Notes under the pieces: model-generated
The model's input: the letters and a program-made list of their open reading frames with translations, nothing else
Told to the model about the DNA's origin: nothing
The model's database searches: none
Shown here: piece after piece, positions 46,135 through 54,812 of the stretch
How the letters are laid out: each line of letters starts with the position of its first letter
How positions within the stretch are numbered: the first letter of the stretch is position 1
Source: Amycolatopsis oliviviridis
GTDB lineage: Bacteria; Actinomycetota; Actinomycetes; Mycobacteriales; Pseudonocardiaceae
DNA length: 64,000 nt
Direction of reading: 5' to 3'
Assembly: GCF_014654365.1 (NCBI RefSeq)
Contig: NZ_BNAY01000005.1
Coordinates: 186,001-250,000, forward strand
Program-made: the position numbers and the translations under genes

Positions 46135-47262
46135 GTGAAGATCATGCGGCCCGCGGGCGCGATCGGCATCGTGGCCACCGCCGCCCTCGTGCTCGGCGCC
46201 TGTGGATCCGACCCGGCGGCGACCAAGCCCGGCAGCACGGGCGCCGCTTCCGCGCCCAGCGGCACGGCCGGCGTCGAATGCGGCGGCAAGAACCCGCTTT
46301 CGGCCGAGGGCTCGTCCGCGCAGAAGACCGCGGTCGACATCTTCGTGCAGCAGTACGCCGCCAAGTGCTCCGGCCAGAAGGTGAACTACAACCCGAGCGG
46401 TTCCGGCGCGGGCATCAAGCAGTTCAACGCGAACCAGGTCGACTTCGCCGGTTCGGACTCGCCCCTCAAGGACGGCGAGGAGGCCGACAAGGCCAAGGCC
46501 CGGTGCGCCTCGGACGCGTGGAACCTGCCGCTCGTCATCGGCCCGGTCGCCGTCGCGTACAAGGTCTCCGGTGTCGACAAGCTGACCCTGACCCCCGAGG
46601 TCACCGCCAAGATCTTCAACGGTGGCATCACCAAGTGGAACGACCCGGCCATCAAGGCGGTCAAGGGCAACGAGAGCGTGAACCTGCCGGACAAGCCGAT
46701 CCAGGTCATCTCGCGCTCTGACGAGTCGGGCACCACCGACAACTTCCAGAAGTACCTGAAGGCCGCTTCGAAGGGCGCCTGGACCCAGGGCGACGGCAAG
46801 AAGTTCGCCGGTGGCGTCGGTAACGGTGCCGAGAAGTCCAACGGTGTGGCCAGCGCGGTCAAGGCCACCGACGGCGCGATCACCTACGTCGAGTCCGCGT
46901 TCGCGAAGGACGGCATCAACGCCGCCCTGATCGACAGCGGCTCCGGCGGTGTCGAGCTCACCGCGGCGAACGTCGCCAAGGCCCTCGACGCGGCGAAGTT
47001 CAAGAAGGAAGGCACCAACGACCTCGCGCTGGACCTGAACGCGATCTACTCCAGCAACGTCGCCGGTACCTACCCGATCATCCTCGCCACCTACGAGATC
47101 GTCTGCTCCAAGTACGCCGACGCCGAGGTCGCCAAGGCCGTCAAGGCGTTCCTGAACGTCGCCGCCACCGACGGTCAGAAGCCGCTCTCGGACAAGGGCT
47201 ACGTGCCGATCCCGCAGAGCCTGCAGGACAAGGTCCTGACCGCCGTCAAGGCCATCGCCTGA
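46135..47262 (+). CDS. pstS: phosphate-binding lipoprotein PstS
   Basis: A protein of 375 residues. The lipobox VLGACGSDP makes Cys about residue 23 the lipidated residue. Phosphate-binding segments are LSAEGSSAQKTAVD, NPSGSGAGIKQF and SRSDESGTTDNF. It captures phosphate outside the cell for PstCAB. The GTG at 46135 has GGAGG at 46123-46127. It is first in the operon, behind the PHO box. Confidence 0.95.
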   Translation: MKIMRPAGAIGIVATAALVLGACGSDPAATKPGSTGAASAPSGTAGVECGGKNPLSAEGSSAQKTAVDIFVQQYAAKCSGQKVNYNPSGSGAGIKQFNANQVDFAGSDSPLKDGEEADKAKARCASDAWNLPLVIGPVAVAYKVSGVDKLTLTPEVTAKIFNGGITKWNDPAIKAVKGNESVNLPDKPIQVISRSDESGTTDNFQKYLKAASKGAWTQGDGKKFAGGVGNGAEKSNGVASAVKATDGAITYVESAFAKDGINAALIDSGSGGVELTAANVAKALDAAKFKKEGTNDLALDLNAIYSSNVAGTYPIILATYEIVCSKYADAEVAKAVKAFLNVAATDGQKPLSDKGYVPIPQSLQDKVLTAVKAIA

Positions 47263-47315
47263 CCCTGTTGCCGATCTTCAGCTCGATCAGTAAACAGGCT
47301 GGACAGAAGTAGTCG

Positions 47316-48389
47316 ATGAGCGATTCGTCTTCGCCCAGAACGCCCACCGGCGACCCCGGTGGGCGTTCTGGCGTCCGCGAGACCTTCACGGAGGACCCGA
47401 TTTCGGAGCAACCTGCCGCGTCACCGCCCGAGAAGTCCTCGGTGCCACTCGCGAGCCCCCAATCCCGGACGGTGCGGCCCGGTGACCGCATCTTCCAGTT
47501 CCTGACCACCGGAGCCGGCGTCTTCGTCGTCTCGCTGATCGGCCTGATCGGGCTGTTCCTGCTGGTGCAGGCCATTCCGGCGCTCCAGGCCGACAACGTG
47601 AACTTCCTGACCAGCCAGGTCTGGCAGACCGATCCGAACGACATGAAGTTCGGCATCATGGGCCTGCTGCTGGTCACCGTCTACTCCGCGCTGCTGGCGC
47701 TGATCATCGCGATGCCGATCTCGCTCGGGATCGCCCTCTTCCTCACCCAGTACGCGCCCAAGCGGCTGGCGCGGCCGTTCGCCTACGTGATCGACCTGCT
47801 CGCCGCGGTGCCCTCGATCATCTACGGCCTGTGGGGCCTGATGGTCTTCGCGCCGACGATCGAGCCGTTCTCCCAATGGGTCAACGACACCTTCTCGTGG
47901 ATCCCGCTCTTCGCGGCGGGCAACGTCTCGCCGGACCTGCGCGGCACGATCTTCACCGCGGGCATCGTGCTCGCCGTGATGATCCTGCCGATCATCACCT
48001 CGCTGTCGCGCGAGGTGTTCGAGCGGACACCGACCCCGCACATCGAAGGCGCGCTGGCGCTGGGCGCCACCCGCTGGGAGGTCATCCGCACCACGGTCCT
48101 GCCGTTCGGCAAGGCCGGCTACATCGGCGCCTCGATGCTCGGTCTCGGCCGCGCGCTCGGCGAGACGATCGCGCTCGCGATCATCCTGACCGGCGCGGTG
48201 GGCCGCGAGTTCACCTGGAGTCTCTTCGACGGTGGCGCCACCTTCGCCTCGAAGATCGCGGCGGACTACGCGGAACTCAACAACGAGATCTCGGCGGGCG
48301 CGTACATCGCGGCCGGCCTCGTGCTGTTCCTGCTGACGTTCATCGTCAACTTCGCCGCGCGATCCATCATCGCCAAGAAGGGGGACTGA
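47316..48389 (+). CDS. pstC: phosphate ABC transporter permease PstC
   Basis: A protein of 357 residues with a Pro/Ser-rich cytoplasmic N-terminus of about 60 residues, then six membrane helices. The permease coupling loop is EGALALGATRWEVIRTTVLP. A 16-bp hairpin falls inside codons 7-19 of the N-terminal extension. If the gene really starts at the later GTG before PLASPQ, the hairpin would instead be intergenic. It forms the channel with PstA. Confidence 0.93.
   Translation: MSDSSSPRTPTGDPGGRSGVRETFTEDPISEQPAASPPEKSSVPLASPQSRTVRPGDRIFQFLTTGAGVFVVSLIGLIGLFLLVQAIPALQADNVNFLTSQVWQTDPNDMKFGIMGLLLVTVYSALLALIIAMPISLGIALFLTQYAPKRLARPFAYVIDLLAAVPSIIYGLWGLMVFAPTIEPFSQWVNDTFSWIPLFAAGNVSPDLRGTIFTAGIVLAVMILPIITSLSREVFERTPTPHIEGALALGATRWEVIRTTVLPFGKAGYIGASMLGLGRALGETIALAIILTGAVGREFTWSLFDGGATFASKIAADYAELNNEISAGAYIAAGLVLFLLTFIVNFAARSIIAKKGD
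47335..47371 (+). terminator. very stable hairpin at the pstS-pstC junction
   Basis: Perfect arms 47335-47350 and 47356-47371 (ccagaacgcccaccgg) with a 5-base loop, 73 bases after the pstS stop codon. There is no U-run. It probably stabilises or partly terminates the pstS message, giving more binding protein than permease. Confidence 0.65.
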
Positions 48390-48391
48390 GC

Positions 48392-49309
48392 ATGTCCACC
48401 ACGCTCGAAAAGACCCCCGCCACCACCCCCGCCTTCCAGCAGGTCAGCCTGGCGCGGAAGGCCAAGAACGGCATCGCCACCGTCCTGATCTGGCTGTCGT
48501 TCCTGATCGCAGTCGTGCCGCTGGTGTGGCTGCTCGCCACGGTGGTCATCAACGGCGTCAAGCGGATCCCCTACAGCAACTGGTGGACCGAGGACTTCGG
48601 CTCGGTGCTGTCGGACGAGGTCGGCGGCGGCGTGCTGCACGCCGTCATCGGTTCGGTGCTGCAGGGCCTGGTCTGCGCGATCATCGCGGTCCCGATCGGC
48701 ATGCTGGTCGCGATCTACCTGGTCGAATACGGCCGCGGCAAGCTCGCGAAGGTCACGACGTTCATGGTGGACATCCTCTCCGGCGTCCCCTCGATCGTCG
48801 CGGCGCTGTTCATCTACGCGCTGTGGATCACGACCTTCGGCCTCCCGCGCAGCGGTTTCGCCGTGTCGCTCGCGCTGGTGCTGCTGATGATCCCGGTGGT
48901 CGTGCGCTCCTCGGAGGAGATGCTGCGGATCGTCCCGGACGACCTGCGCGAAGCCTCCTACGCGCTCGGCGTGCCGAAGTGGAAGACGATCATGAAGATC
49001 GTCCTGCCGACCGCGCTGTCCGGCATCATCGGCGGCATCATGATGGCGCTCGCCCGGGTCATGGGCGAGACCGCGCCGCTGCTGGTCCTCGTGGGTTACT
49101 CCGCCTACGTGAACTGGGACATCTTCGGTGGCGAACAGGCCGCGCTGCCGCTTCTGATGAACAACGAACGGGTCAGCAACCCGTTCGACGAAGGTACCGT
49201 CGCGTTCGACCGGATCTGGGGTGCGGCACTCACCCTGGTGCTGATCATCGCGATCGTGAACCTCCTCGCCATGCTCTTTGCCCGTCTTGTCGCCCCGAAG
49301 AAGAAGTGA
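48392..49309 (+). CDS. pstA: phosphate ABC transporter permease PstA
   Basis: A protein of 305 residues with six membrane helices and the coupling loop REASYALGVPKWKTIMKIVLP. VDILSGVPSIVAALF is a PstA hallmark. It starts one base after the pstC stop. Confidence 0.94.
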   Translation: MSTTLEKTPATTPAFQQVSLARKAKNGIATVLIWLSFLIAVVPLVWLLATVVINGVKRIPYSNWWTEDFGSVLSDEVGGGVLHAVIGSVLQGLVCAIIAVPIGMLVAIYLVEYGRGKLAKVTTFMVDILSGVPSIVAALFIYALWITTFGLPRSGFAVSLALVLLMIPVVVRSSEEMLRIVPDDLREASYALGVPKWKTIMKIVLPTALSGIIGGIMMALARVMGETAPLLVLVGYSAYVNWDIFGGEQAALPLLMNNERVSNPFDEGTVAFDRIWGAALTLVLIIAIVNLLAMLFARLVAPKKK

Positions 49310-49319
49310 GCTGTTTGAG

Positions 49320-50096
49320 ATGGCCAAACGAATCGACGTCAAAGACGTGGACATCTACTACGGCAAATTCCACGCCGTGGACGGCGTCACCCTCTCGGTG
49401 CCGCCGCGGAACGTCACCGCGTTCATCGGCCCGTCGGGCTGCGGCAAGTCGACGGTGCTGCGCACGCTGAACCGCATGCACGAGGTCATCCCCGGCGCCC
49501 GCGTCGAGGGTGAGGTGCTGCTCGACGGCGAGGACATCTACGGCGCCGGGGTCGACCCGGTGCAGGTCCGCCGCACGATCGGCATGGTGTTCCAGCGGCC
49601 CAACCCGTTCCCGACGATGTCGATCCGCGACAACGTCGTGGCCGGCCTGCGGCTCGGCGGCACCAAGGGCAAGAAGGAGCTCGACGAGGTCGCCGAGCGG
49701 GCCCTGCGCGGTGCGAATCTGTGGAACGAGGTCAAGGACCGGCTGAACAAGCCCGGCGGTGGCCTCTCCGGTGGTCAGCAGCAGCGGCTCTGCATCGCGC
49801 GGGCGATCGCCGTGCGGCCGGACGTGCTGCTGATGGACGAACCGTGCTCCGCGCTCGACCCGATCTCGACCCTCGCCATCGAGGACCTGATCGGTGAGCT
49901 CAAGAAGGAGTACACGATCGTCATCGTGACGCACAACATGCAGCAGGCGGCGCGCGTCTCGGACCAGACCGCGTTCTTCAACCTGGCGGGCGTCGGCCAG
50001 CCGGGTCGCCTGGTGGAGCTGAACGACACCGAGAAGATCTTCTCGAACCCGGACGAAAAGGCCACGGAGGACTACATCTCCGGCCGGTTCGGATAG
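49320..50096 (+). CDS. pstB: phosphate ABC transporter ATPase PstB
   Basis: A protein of 258 residues with Walker A GPSGCGKST, Q-loop FQRPNPFP, signature LSGGQQQR, Walker B VLLMDEPCSALD and switch His VTHNM. The two FQRPNPFPMS-type and DEPCSALDP runs are typical of PstB. It powers PstCA. It starts ten bases after pstA and ends the operon. Confidence 0.96.
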   Translation: MAKRIDVKDVDIYYGKFHAVDGVTLSVPPRNVTAFIGPSGCGKSTVLRTLNRMHEVIPGARVEGEVLLDGEDIYGAGVDPVQVRRTIGMVFQRPNPFPTMSIRDNVVAGLRLGGTKGKKELDEVAERALRGANLWNEVKDRLNKPGGGLSGGQQQRLCIARAIAVRPDVLLMDEPCSALDPISTLAIEDLIGELKKEYTIVIVTHNMQQAARVSDQTAFFNLAGVGQPGRLVELNDTEKIFSNPDEKATEDYISGRFG

Positions 50097-50103
50097 TCCC
50101 TAT

Positions 50104-50172
50104 CGCGCGTGAAGGCCCCCTTCCCTCGGCTGATCATCTAGAACGAGAGCCGGGGGAAGGGGGCCTTCGCGG
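50104..50172. repeat. family B palindrome with an interrupted centre
   Basis: The left arm 50104-50131 is identical to that at 40833-40860. The right arm 50148-50172 matches with a few changes. The 16-base spacer gatcatctagaacgag replaces the single central base found elsewhere. It directly follows pstB and runs into the tandem repeats. Confidence 0.8.
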
Positions 50173-50272
50173 GCAAAAAACGGTGCGGGGCCTTCGCGGC
50201 AAAAACCGGTGCGGGGCCTTCGCGGCAAAAACCAGTGCGGAGCCTGCGCGGCAAAAACCGGTGTGGGGCCTT
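50168..50272 (+). repeat. four tandem copies of a 26-base unit
   Basis: Units at 50168-50194 (27 bases), 50195-50220, 50221-50246 and 50247-50272 share cgcggcaaaaaccggtgcgg followed by ggcctt. They derive from the right half of a family B palindrome (ggccttcgcg), so the array probably grew by slippage. No open frame crosses them. Confidence 0.85.
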
Positions 50273-50291
50273 CGCGCGCTCGGCCCCTGAA

Positions 50292-50355
50292 CGCAATTAG
50301 TCCTCTGGATGCGGTAGTTGCACGCGCAAGTACCGCATTCAGAGGACTGAATGCG
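50292..50355. repeat. family A palindrome between pstB and phoU
   Basis: A 64-base element of the same length and nearly the same sequence as 31799-31862 (a few arm mismatches), with the core tgcggtagttgcacgcgcaa. It lies after the convergent phoU gene and ends both transcription units. Confidence 0.85.
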
Positions 50356-50373
50356 AGAAGTTACAGCGCTCGA

Positions 50374-51036
50374 TTAAACGTCTTCAGTTCCGTAGCCGGG
50401 CATCTTGCCGGTCACCACGAAGATCATCCGGCGCGCGACCGAGACGGCGTGGTCGGCGAAGCGCTCGTAGAAGCGGCCCAGCAGGGTGACGTCCACGGCC
50501 GCGGCGACGCCGTGGTCCCAGTCCCGGTCCATGATGACCGTGAACAGGTGCTTGTGGATCTCGTCGACCTCGTCGTCGTCCGACTCGATCGTGCGAGCGG
50601 CCTCGACGTCCTTGGACTTGATGACCTGCTCGGCCTGCCGGGCCAGTTTGACGGCCACCTCGCCCATCTTGGCGAAGTCGCCCCGCACGGCCTCGGGGAG
50701 CACGGGGTCGGGGTGACGGCGGCGCGCGGCCTTGGCCACGTGCAGCGCCAGATCGCCCATCCGCTCCAGGCTTTCCGCCGCGTGGATCGCGGCGAGGACG
50801 GTCCGCAGGTCGGTCGCGACGGGTGCCTGCAGGGCCAGCAGCGCGTACGCCTGCTCCTCGCATTCGGCGCGCGCGTCGTCGACCTTCGCGTCGTCGCTGA
50901 TGACCTGCTCGGCGAGTCCGAGATCGACCTCGAGCAACGCCCGGGTCGCCCGCTCCATCGCGTCGGCGACCTGGAGCGACATGCTCGCTAGGTTCTCGGC
51001 GAGCTGTTCGAGTTCGACATGGTAAGCCTCACGCAT
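50374..51036 (-). CDS. phoU: phosphate regulator PhoU
   Basis: A protein of 220 residues, two repeated three-helix bundles with the metal-binding motifs ESLERMGDLALHV and ERFADHAVSVARR (E/DxxxD). PhoU restrains the Pst transporter and PhoR signalling when phosphate is ample. Unlike in enterobacteria it is convergent to pstSCAB and has its own leaderless promoter: TAGGGT lies six bases before the ATG. Confidence 0.95.
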   Translation of the reverse strand: MREAYHVELEQLAENLASMSLQVADAMERATRALLEVDLGLAEQVISDDAKVDDARAECEEQAYALLALQAPVATDLRTVLAAIHAAESLERMGDLALHVAKAARRRHPDPVLPEAVRGDFAKMGEVAVKLARQAEQVIKSKDVEAARTIESDDDEVDEIHKHLFTVIMDRDWDHGVAAAVDVTLLGRFYERFADHAVSVARRMIFVVTGKMPGYGTEDV

Positions 51037-51128
51037 GGCCCAACCCTACGGGGAAGAGGGGCCAAAAGCCGCATCCCAGAGTGAACCTGACGTGAACCCG
51101 GACTAACGAATGATCTCTCGGCGGATCT

Positions 51129-53141
51129 TCAGCCTGAGCTGCTGCTCTTCTTGGCGCCGCCGGACTTGGCGGAGCTGGTCGGAGTGGCCGCCGTGTCGCT
51201 CGCCGGAGGCGCCGGTGCCTTCTCTTCCAGCGGAGTGTTGTTGATCAGCGCCTGGAAGAGCGTCTTCGACTTGCTCTGCAACAGCACCTCGTTGCCGCGC
51301 TTGTTCGCCTCTTCGGTGGTGGGCACGGTGAGGAACTTGACCTTCTCCGAGCCCATCCCCTTCATCGACTTCGCCAGCGTCATCATCTGCTTGATGCCGA
51401 GGTTCTCGCCGAAGGTCGCCTTGGCGAACGCGTCGATGAAACCGCTGAGCTTGCCGGTGTCCAGGATGACGTCCTTCGACATCACCGTCTTCAGCAGCGC
51501 GCCGAGGAAGGCCTGCTGCCGCTTGATCCGGCCGTAGTCCGAGGTCGGGTCGCCCTTGACGTGCCGCGCCCGGACGTAGTTCAGCGCCTGGTCGCCGGAG
51601 ATCCGCACCTCGCCCGCCTGCGGGATGACCATGCCGAGCGTGGTGTCGTCGATCGGCGTCTCGTTGTACACGGTGACGCCCTGCACGGCGTCGACCATGG
51701 ATTTGAAGCCGTTGAAGTCGATCCCGACGAAGTGGTTCATCTTCATGCCGGTGATCTGCTGGATGACCTTCGTGACGCACTGCGGGCCACCGACCGCGTA
51801 GGCGGTGTTCAGCTTCGCGATCTTCTGCGCCGGCGAGACCTGGTCCGAGTACGACGACGTCGCCGGGTCCCACCGCTTGCACTCGGGGCGGCTGATTTCG
51901 AGGTCGCGGGGGAAGGACACCATGACGACGCGCTGCCGGTCGGCGGGGACGTGCGCGATCATGACGGTGTCCGAACGGGCGCCCGGGGTGCCGTCCGCGT
52001 CGCCGACGCCGTCCTCGGCGGACGCACCGTCACGGGTGTCGGAGCCGACCATCAGGAAGTTCTCGTCGCCGGTCTGGCCCGCGGCGTCCTGGATGTCGGC
52101 CGAGTCCTCGTCGAGCGAGGCGACGGTGTTGAACTTCGCGTCGAACCAGGTCTGGGCACCCCACGCCGTGCCGATGGAGAGGAACACGAGGACGGCGACC
52201 ACGGCGGCCGCGATCCGGCCCGCCTTCGCCGCCTGCCTGGTCTTGCGTTCCTTCTTCTCCTGCAGGCGAGTCTGCGGGGAGGCTTCCCCGTCCGCTTCCT
52301 GCGACTGCGGGGAAGGCTCGGAATCGGTGGTGGTGACCACCCGCTGCAGCGCCGTGCGGGTCTGCTCCAGCAACGCGGCGGGCCGGGAGGCGAGCCGTTC
52401 GCGGCGCTCGCGCTTCTTGGCCTCTTCGGCTTCGAGTTCGTCGTGCGCGGCGGAGAACCGGGCGAGCGTGTGGTCGATCTTGCGCTTGGTGATCGTCGCG
52501 TCGTCGATCGCTTCGAGCTCGTCGGTCATCGTCAGCCGGTCCATCTCGGACCGCGGCGGGACACCGGGCGACAGCGAGGGCGACGGCGGGACCGGGGACT
52601 GCTGGACCGGCCGCTGAGCGGGGCGGCGGGGACGGCGCGGCGGCGCCGGGGCCGCGGGCTGCTGCTGCGCGCCCGGATTCACCACCGGCGGGCGGCGTTG
52701 CGTCGGGGCCTCGGGGGTGGGCGCGGCCTGCACCGAGCGGCGCGGCTGGCGTGCGCGAGGCGGACGCGGGGCGTCGGCCGGCGGCGGGACCGGAGCCTGC
52801 GGCGCGGCGGGACCGGCCGCACGGGGCGCGGGCGGCGGGTTGTCGGCGGGGGCGGGCGGACGAGCCCGGCGAGGGGCCGGCGGCTCCGTCCGGTTCGCGC
52901 GCGGGCCGGGTCTCGGAGGCTCGGGCGTCGGCTCACCCTGCCGGAGGCGGCGTGGAGCGGGCGCCTCCGCGGCGGGGTCGAAGACCGGGCGCTCGCCCGT
53001 ATGACGTGCGACGACGTCGGAAACGCTGATCCCGCCGTGCGTGTCCATGGAGCGGCGCCGGCTCCGGCGGCCGCGCTCACCGGCACTTCTGTCGGTGTGG
53101 CTGTGGCGACCGGTCCCCGGGGTGTGGTGCTCGTCGGGCAC
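51129..53141 (-). CDS. LytR-CpsA-Psr family cell-wall ligase
   Basis: A protein of 670 residues. A cytoplasmic N-terminus of about 300 residues is extremely rich in Pro/Arg/Ala, then a charged coiled region leads to one membrane helix (GRIAAAVVAVLVFLSIGT). The outer LCP domain has FLMVGSDTRDG, RSDTVMIAHVPADRQ, VSFPRDLEI and RARHVKGDPTSDYGRIKRQQ, the pyrophosphate-lipid-binding arginines. LCP enzymes attach arabinogalactan or other polymers to peptidoglycan. The GTG at 53141 has AAAGGAGA upstream; longer starts lack one. Confidence 0.92.
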   Translation of the reverse strand: MPDEHHTPGTGRHSHTDRSAGERGRRSRRRSMDTHGGISVSDVVARHTGERPVFDPAAEAPAPRRLRQGEPTPEPPRPGPRANRTEPPAPRRARPPAPADNPPPAPRAAGPAAPQAPVPPPADAPRPPRARQPRRSVQAAPTPEAPTQRRPPVVNPGAQQQPAAPAPPRRPRRPAQRPVQQSPVPPSPSLSPGVPPRSEMDRLTMTDELEAIDDATITKRKIDHTLARFSAAHDELEAEEAKKRERRERLASRPAALLEQTRTALQRVVTTTDSEPSPQSQEADGEASPQTRLQEKKERKTRQAAKAGRIAAAVVAVLVFLSIGTAWGAQTWFDAKFNTVASLDEDSADIQDAAGQTGDENFLMVGSDTRDGASAEDGVGDADGTPGARSDTVMIAHVPADRQRVVMVSFPRDLEISRPECKRWDPATSSYSDQVSPAQKIAKLNTAYAVGGPQCVTKVIQQITGMKMNHFVGIDFNGFKSMVDAVQGVTVYNETPIDDTTLGMVIPQAGEVRISGDQALNYVRARHVKGDPTSDYGRIKRQQAFLGALLKTVMSKDVILDTGKLSGFIDAFAKATFGENLGIKQMMTLAKSMKGMGSEKVKFLTVPTTEEANKRGNEVLLQSKSKTLFQALINNTPLEEKAPAPPASDTAATPTSSAKSGGAKKSSSSG

Positions 53142-53348
53142 TCGGTCTCCTTTCACAACTGGCGTCGAAGCTCTTTCGTTATCGTACGGACACCTCAGGT
53201 TCGTGACGACAACCATCCCGGAATTTTCTTCACCCAAGGTACCGACAAGCGCCGAACGGTCCATGCGATCGGGTGAGCGGTCCCGGTTAAGGCTGCGTTA
53301 AAAGGTGAGAAACCGTCACGCAGAGTGTGACGTCGACCGAGTGAGTGG

Positions 53349-54146
53349 CTATGTGCCCGTGGACTCGGCGGCGTTCATCGACTGAGGAATCATCCGTGAT
53401 GATTCTTTATCCTGATATGCCACTTTGTTCCGGCCCGCCCGTTTCGCCATATACAACAAAGCGTCGGCATGGCGCAACTGCCGTTCCGGTTCCACTGTGT
53501 GACCCGGTTCCGTACGGCCCTCGTGCGCGAGTCCTACGCTGATCGTCACCGAAAGGCCGGGCCGGATCCGAGGCCACGGATGGCGGGCCACCCGGATGCG
53601 GGCGGTGTCGGCGATCCGCACCGCGCGGGCGGCGTCGACGTCCGGGATGACCAGCGCGAACTCCTCGCCGCCGTAGCGGGCGCAGAACGCTTCCGGCGGA
53701 AGTCCTTGCTGCAGCAGGTCGGCCACTTCGCGCAGCACCCGATCCCCGACCAGATGCCCGAAAGTGTCGTTGACGTCCTTGAACAGGTCGAGGTCGACCA
53801 GCGCGATCGCGATCCCGGGCGGGCCGCGGTGGTCGACGGCCGGGCCGTGCAGCCACTGGTCGAGGTAGCGGCGGTTGTAGCTGGACGTCAGCGTGTCCCG
53901 CAGGCTGCCGGCGCGGACGAGGTCGAAGGCGGATTTGAGGTGGTGGTAGGCGCGCCGCCAGTCACCTTGGGTGGCGAGCACCCCGGCGATCGACTCGTGC
54001 AGGCTGAGCAGATCGGTGGCCGGCGCGCTCGGTGGGAGCGCGGCCTCGTCGTCGGCTACCACGCTCACCTCCGCCACGAATTGGTTTTCGTCGTATAGGA
54101 GGCGCGTCTTGAGGTATCGGTACGGGCCAAAGTGAATATCGCTCAA
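53349..54146 (-). CDS. GGDEF diguanylate cyclase
   Basis: A protein of 265 residues. An N-terminal helical part (HESIAGVLATQGDWRRAYHHL, TPR-like) is joined to a GGDEF domain with DLDLFKDVNDTFGHLVGD and the active-site CARYGGEEFAL. No RxxD inhibitory site stands before GGEEF, so product inhibition is unlikely. It makes c-di-GMP, the ligand of RsiG encoded 18 kb away. It overlaps idi by four bases, an odd operon partner. Confidence 0.9.
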   Translation of the reverse strand: MSDIHFGPYRYLKTRLLYDENQFVAEVSVVADDEAALPPSAPATDLLSLHESIAGVLATQGDWRRAYHHLKSAFDLVRAGSLRDTLTSSYNRRYLDQWLHGPAVDHRGPPGIAIALVDLDLFKDVNDTFGHLVGDRVLREVADLLQQGLPPEAFCARYGGEEFALVIPDVDAARAVRIADTARIRVARHPWPRIRPGLSVTISVGLAHEGRTEPGHTVEPERQLRHADALLYMAKRAGRNKVAYQDKESSRMIPQSMNAAESTGT

Positions 54147-54763
54147 GTGGACGACGGTTCCGCGCCATTGTCACGGACCGAAGTGCCGTTCTGTAAGGAC
54201 GAAAACGGCTCGAAGTCTTTGAGCTGCGAAAACTGATCCTTCGCCCAGTAACTCACGTCAGTCACATCGTCATTCAGCAACAGTGCGTAATCATTCCAGC
54301 TCACCCATCGCCAGTCGCCGACCTCGTCCGGATGCGGGGCCGGATCGTCGTCGACCCAGGCGACGAAGACCGGGCAGAACTCGTTCTCGATCACGCCTTC
54401 GAACGGCGGCGTGCTGTACCGGTACGCCGGGAGGACGCAGCGGAGGCCGTCCAACCGGGGTAAGCCGAGTTCGAAGGCGGCCCGGCGCCGGACGGCCTCC
54501 TCGATCGGTTCATCCGGTGCGGGGTGCCCGCAGACACTGTTGGTCCAGACCCGGGGCCACACCTTCTTCGACGCGGCGCGGCTGGTGATCAGCAGGGCCT
54601 GGTCGCTGCTGCGCAACAGATAGCAGGAGAACGCCAGGTGCAGGCGGGTGTTCTCGTGGTGCGCGGCCAGTTTGGGCGCGGTTTCGCCGGTCGGCTCGCC
54701 GTCTTCGGTCACGTAGACGATGCGTTCGGTGTCGAGTGCGGTCGTGTCGTTCACCGGACCCAC
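54143..54763 (-). CDS. idi: isopentenyl-diphosphate delta-isomerase, type I
   Basis: A Nudix-like protein of 206 residues. The active-site Cys is in WTNSVCGHP and the Glu in ENEFCPVF; AVRRRAAFELGL is the Nudix-type helix. It interconverts IPP and DMAPP. Start at GTG 54763 or GTG 54754. The downstream cyclase overlaps it by ATGA. A UppS-like prenyl synthase lies 3 kb away. Confidence 0.93.
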   Translation of the reverse strand: MGPVNDTTALDTERIVYVTEDGEPTGETAPKLAAHHENTRLHLAFSCYLLRSSDQALLITSRAASKKVWPRVWTNSVCGHPAPDEPIEEAVRRRAAFELGLPRLDGLRCVLPAYRYSTPPFEGVIENEFCPVFVAWVDDDPAPHPDEVGDWRWVSWNDYALLLNDDVTDVSYWAKDQFSQLKDFEPFSSLQNGTSVRDNGAEPSST

Positions 54764-54812
54764 TGAACCAGCAGGCTGTCTGTAACCGGTACCGCGACCA
54801 GAGTTACCCCTG

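Noticed and set aside
50168..50272. CRISPR-like repeat array
   Set aside because: The copies are directly adjacent with no spacers, are imperfect, and derive from the neighbouring palindrome. No cas genes are present.
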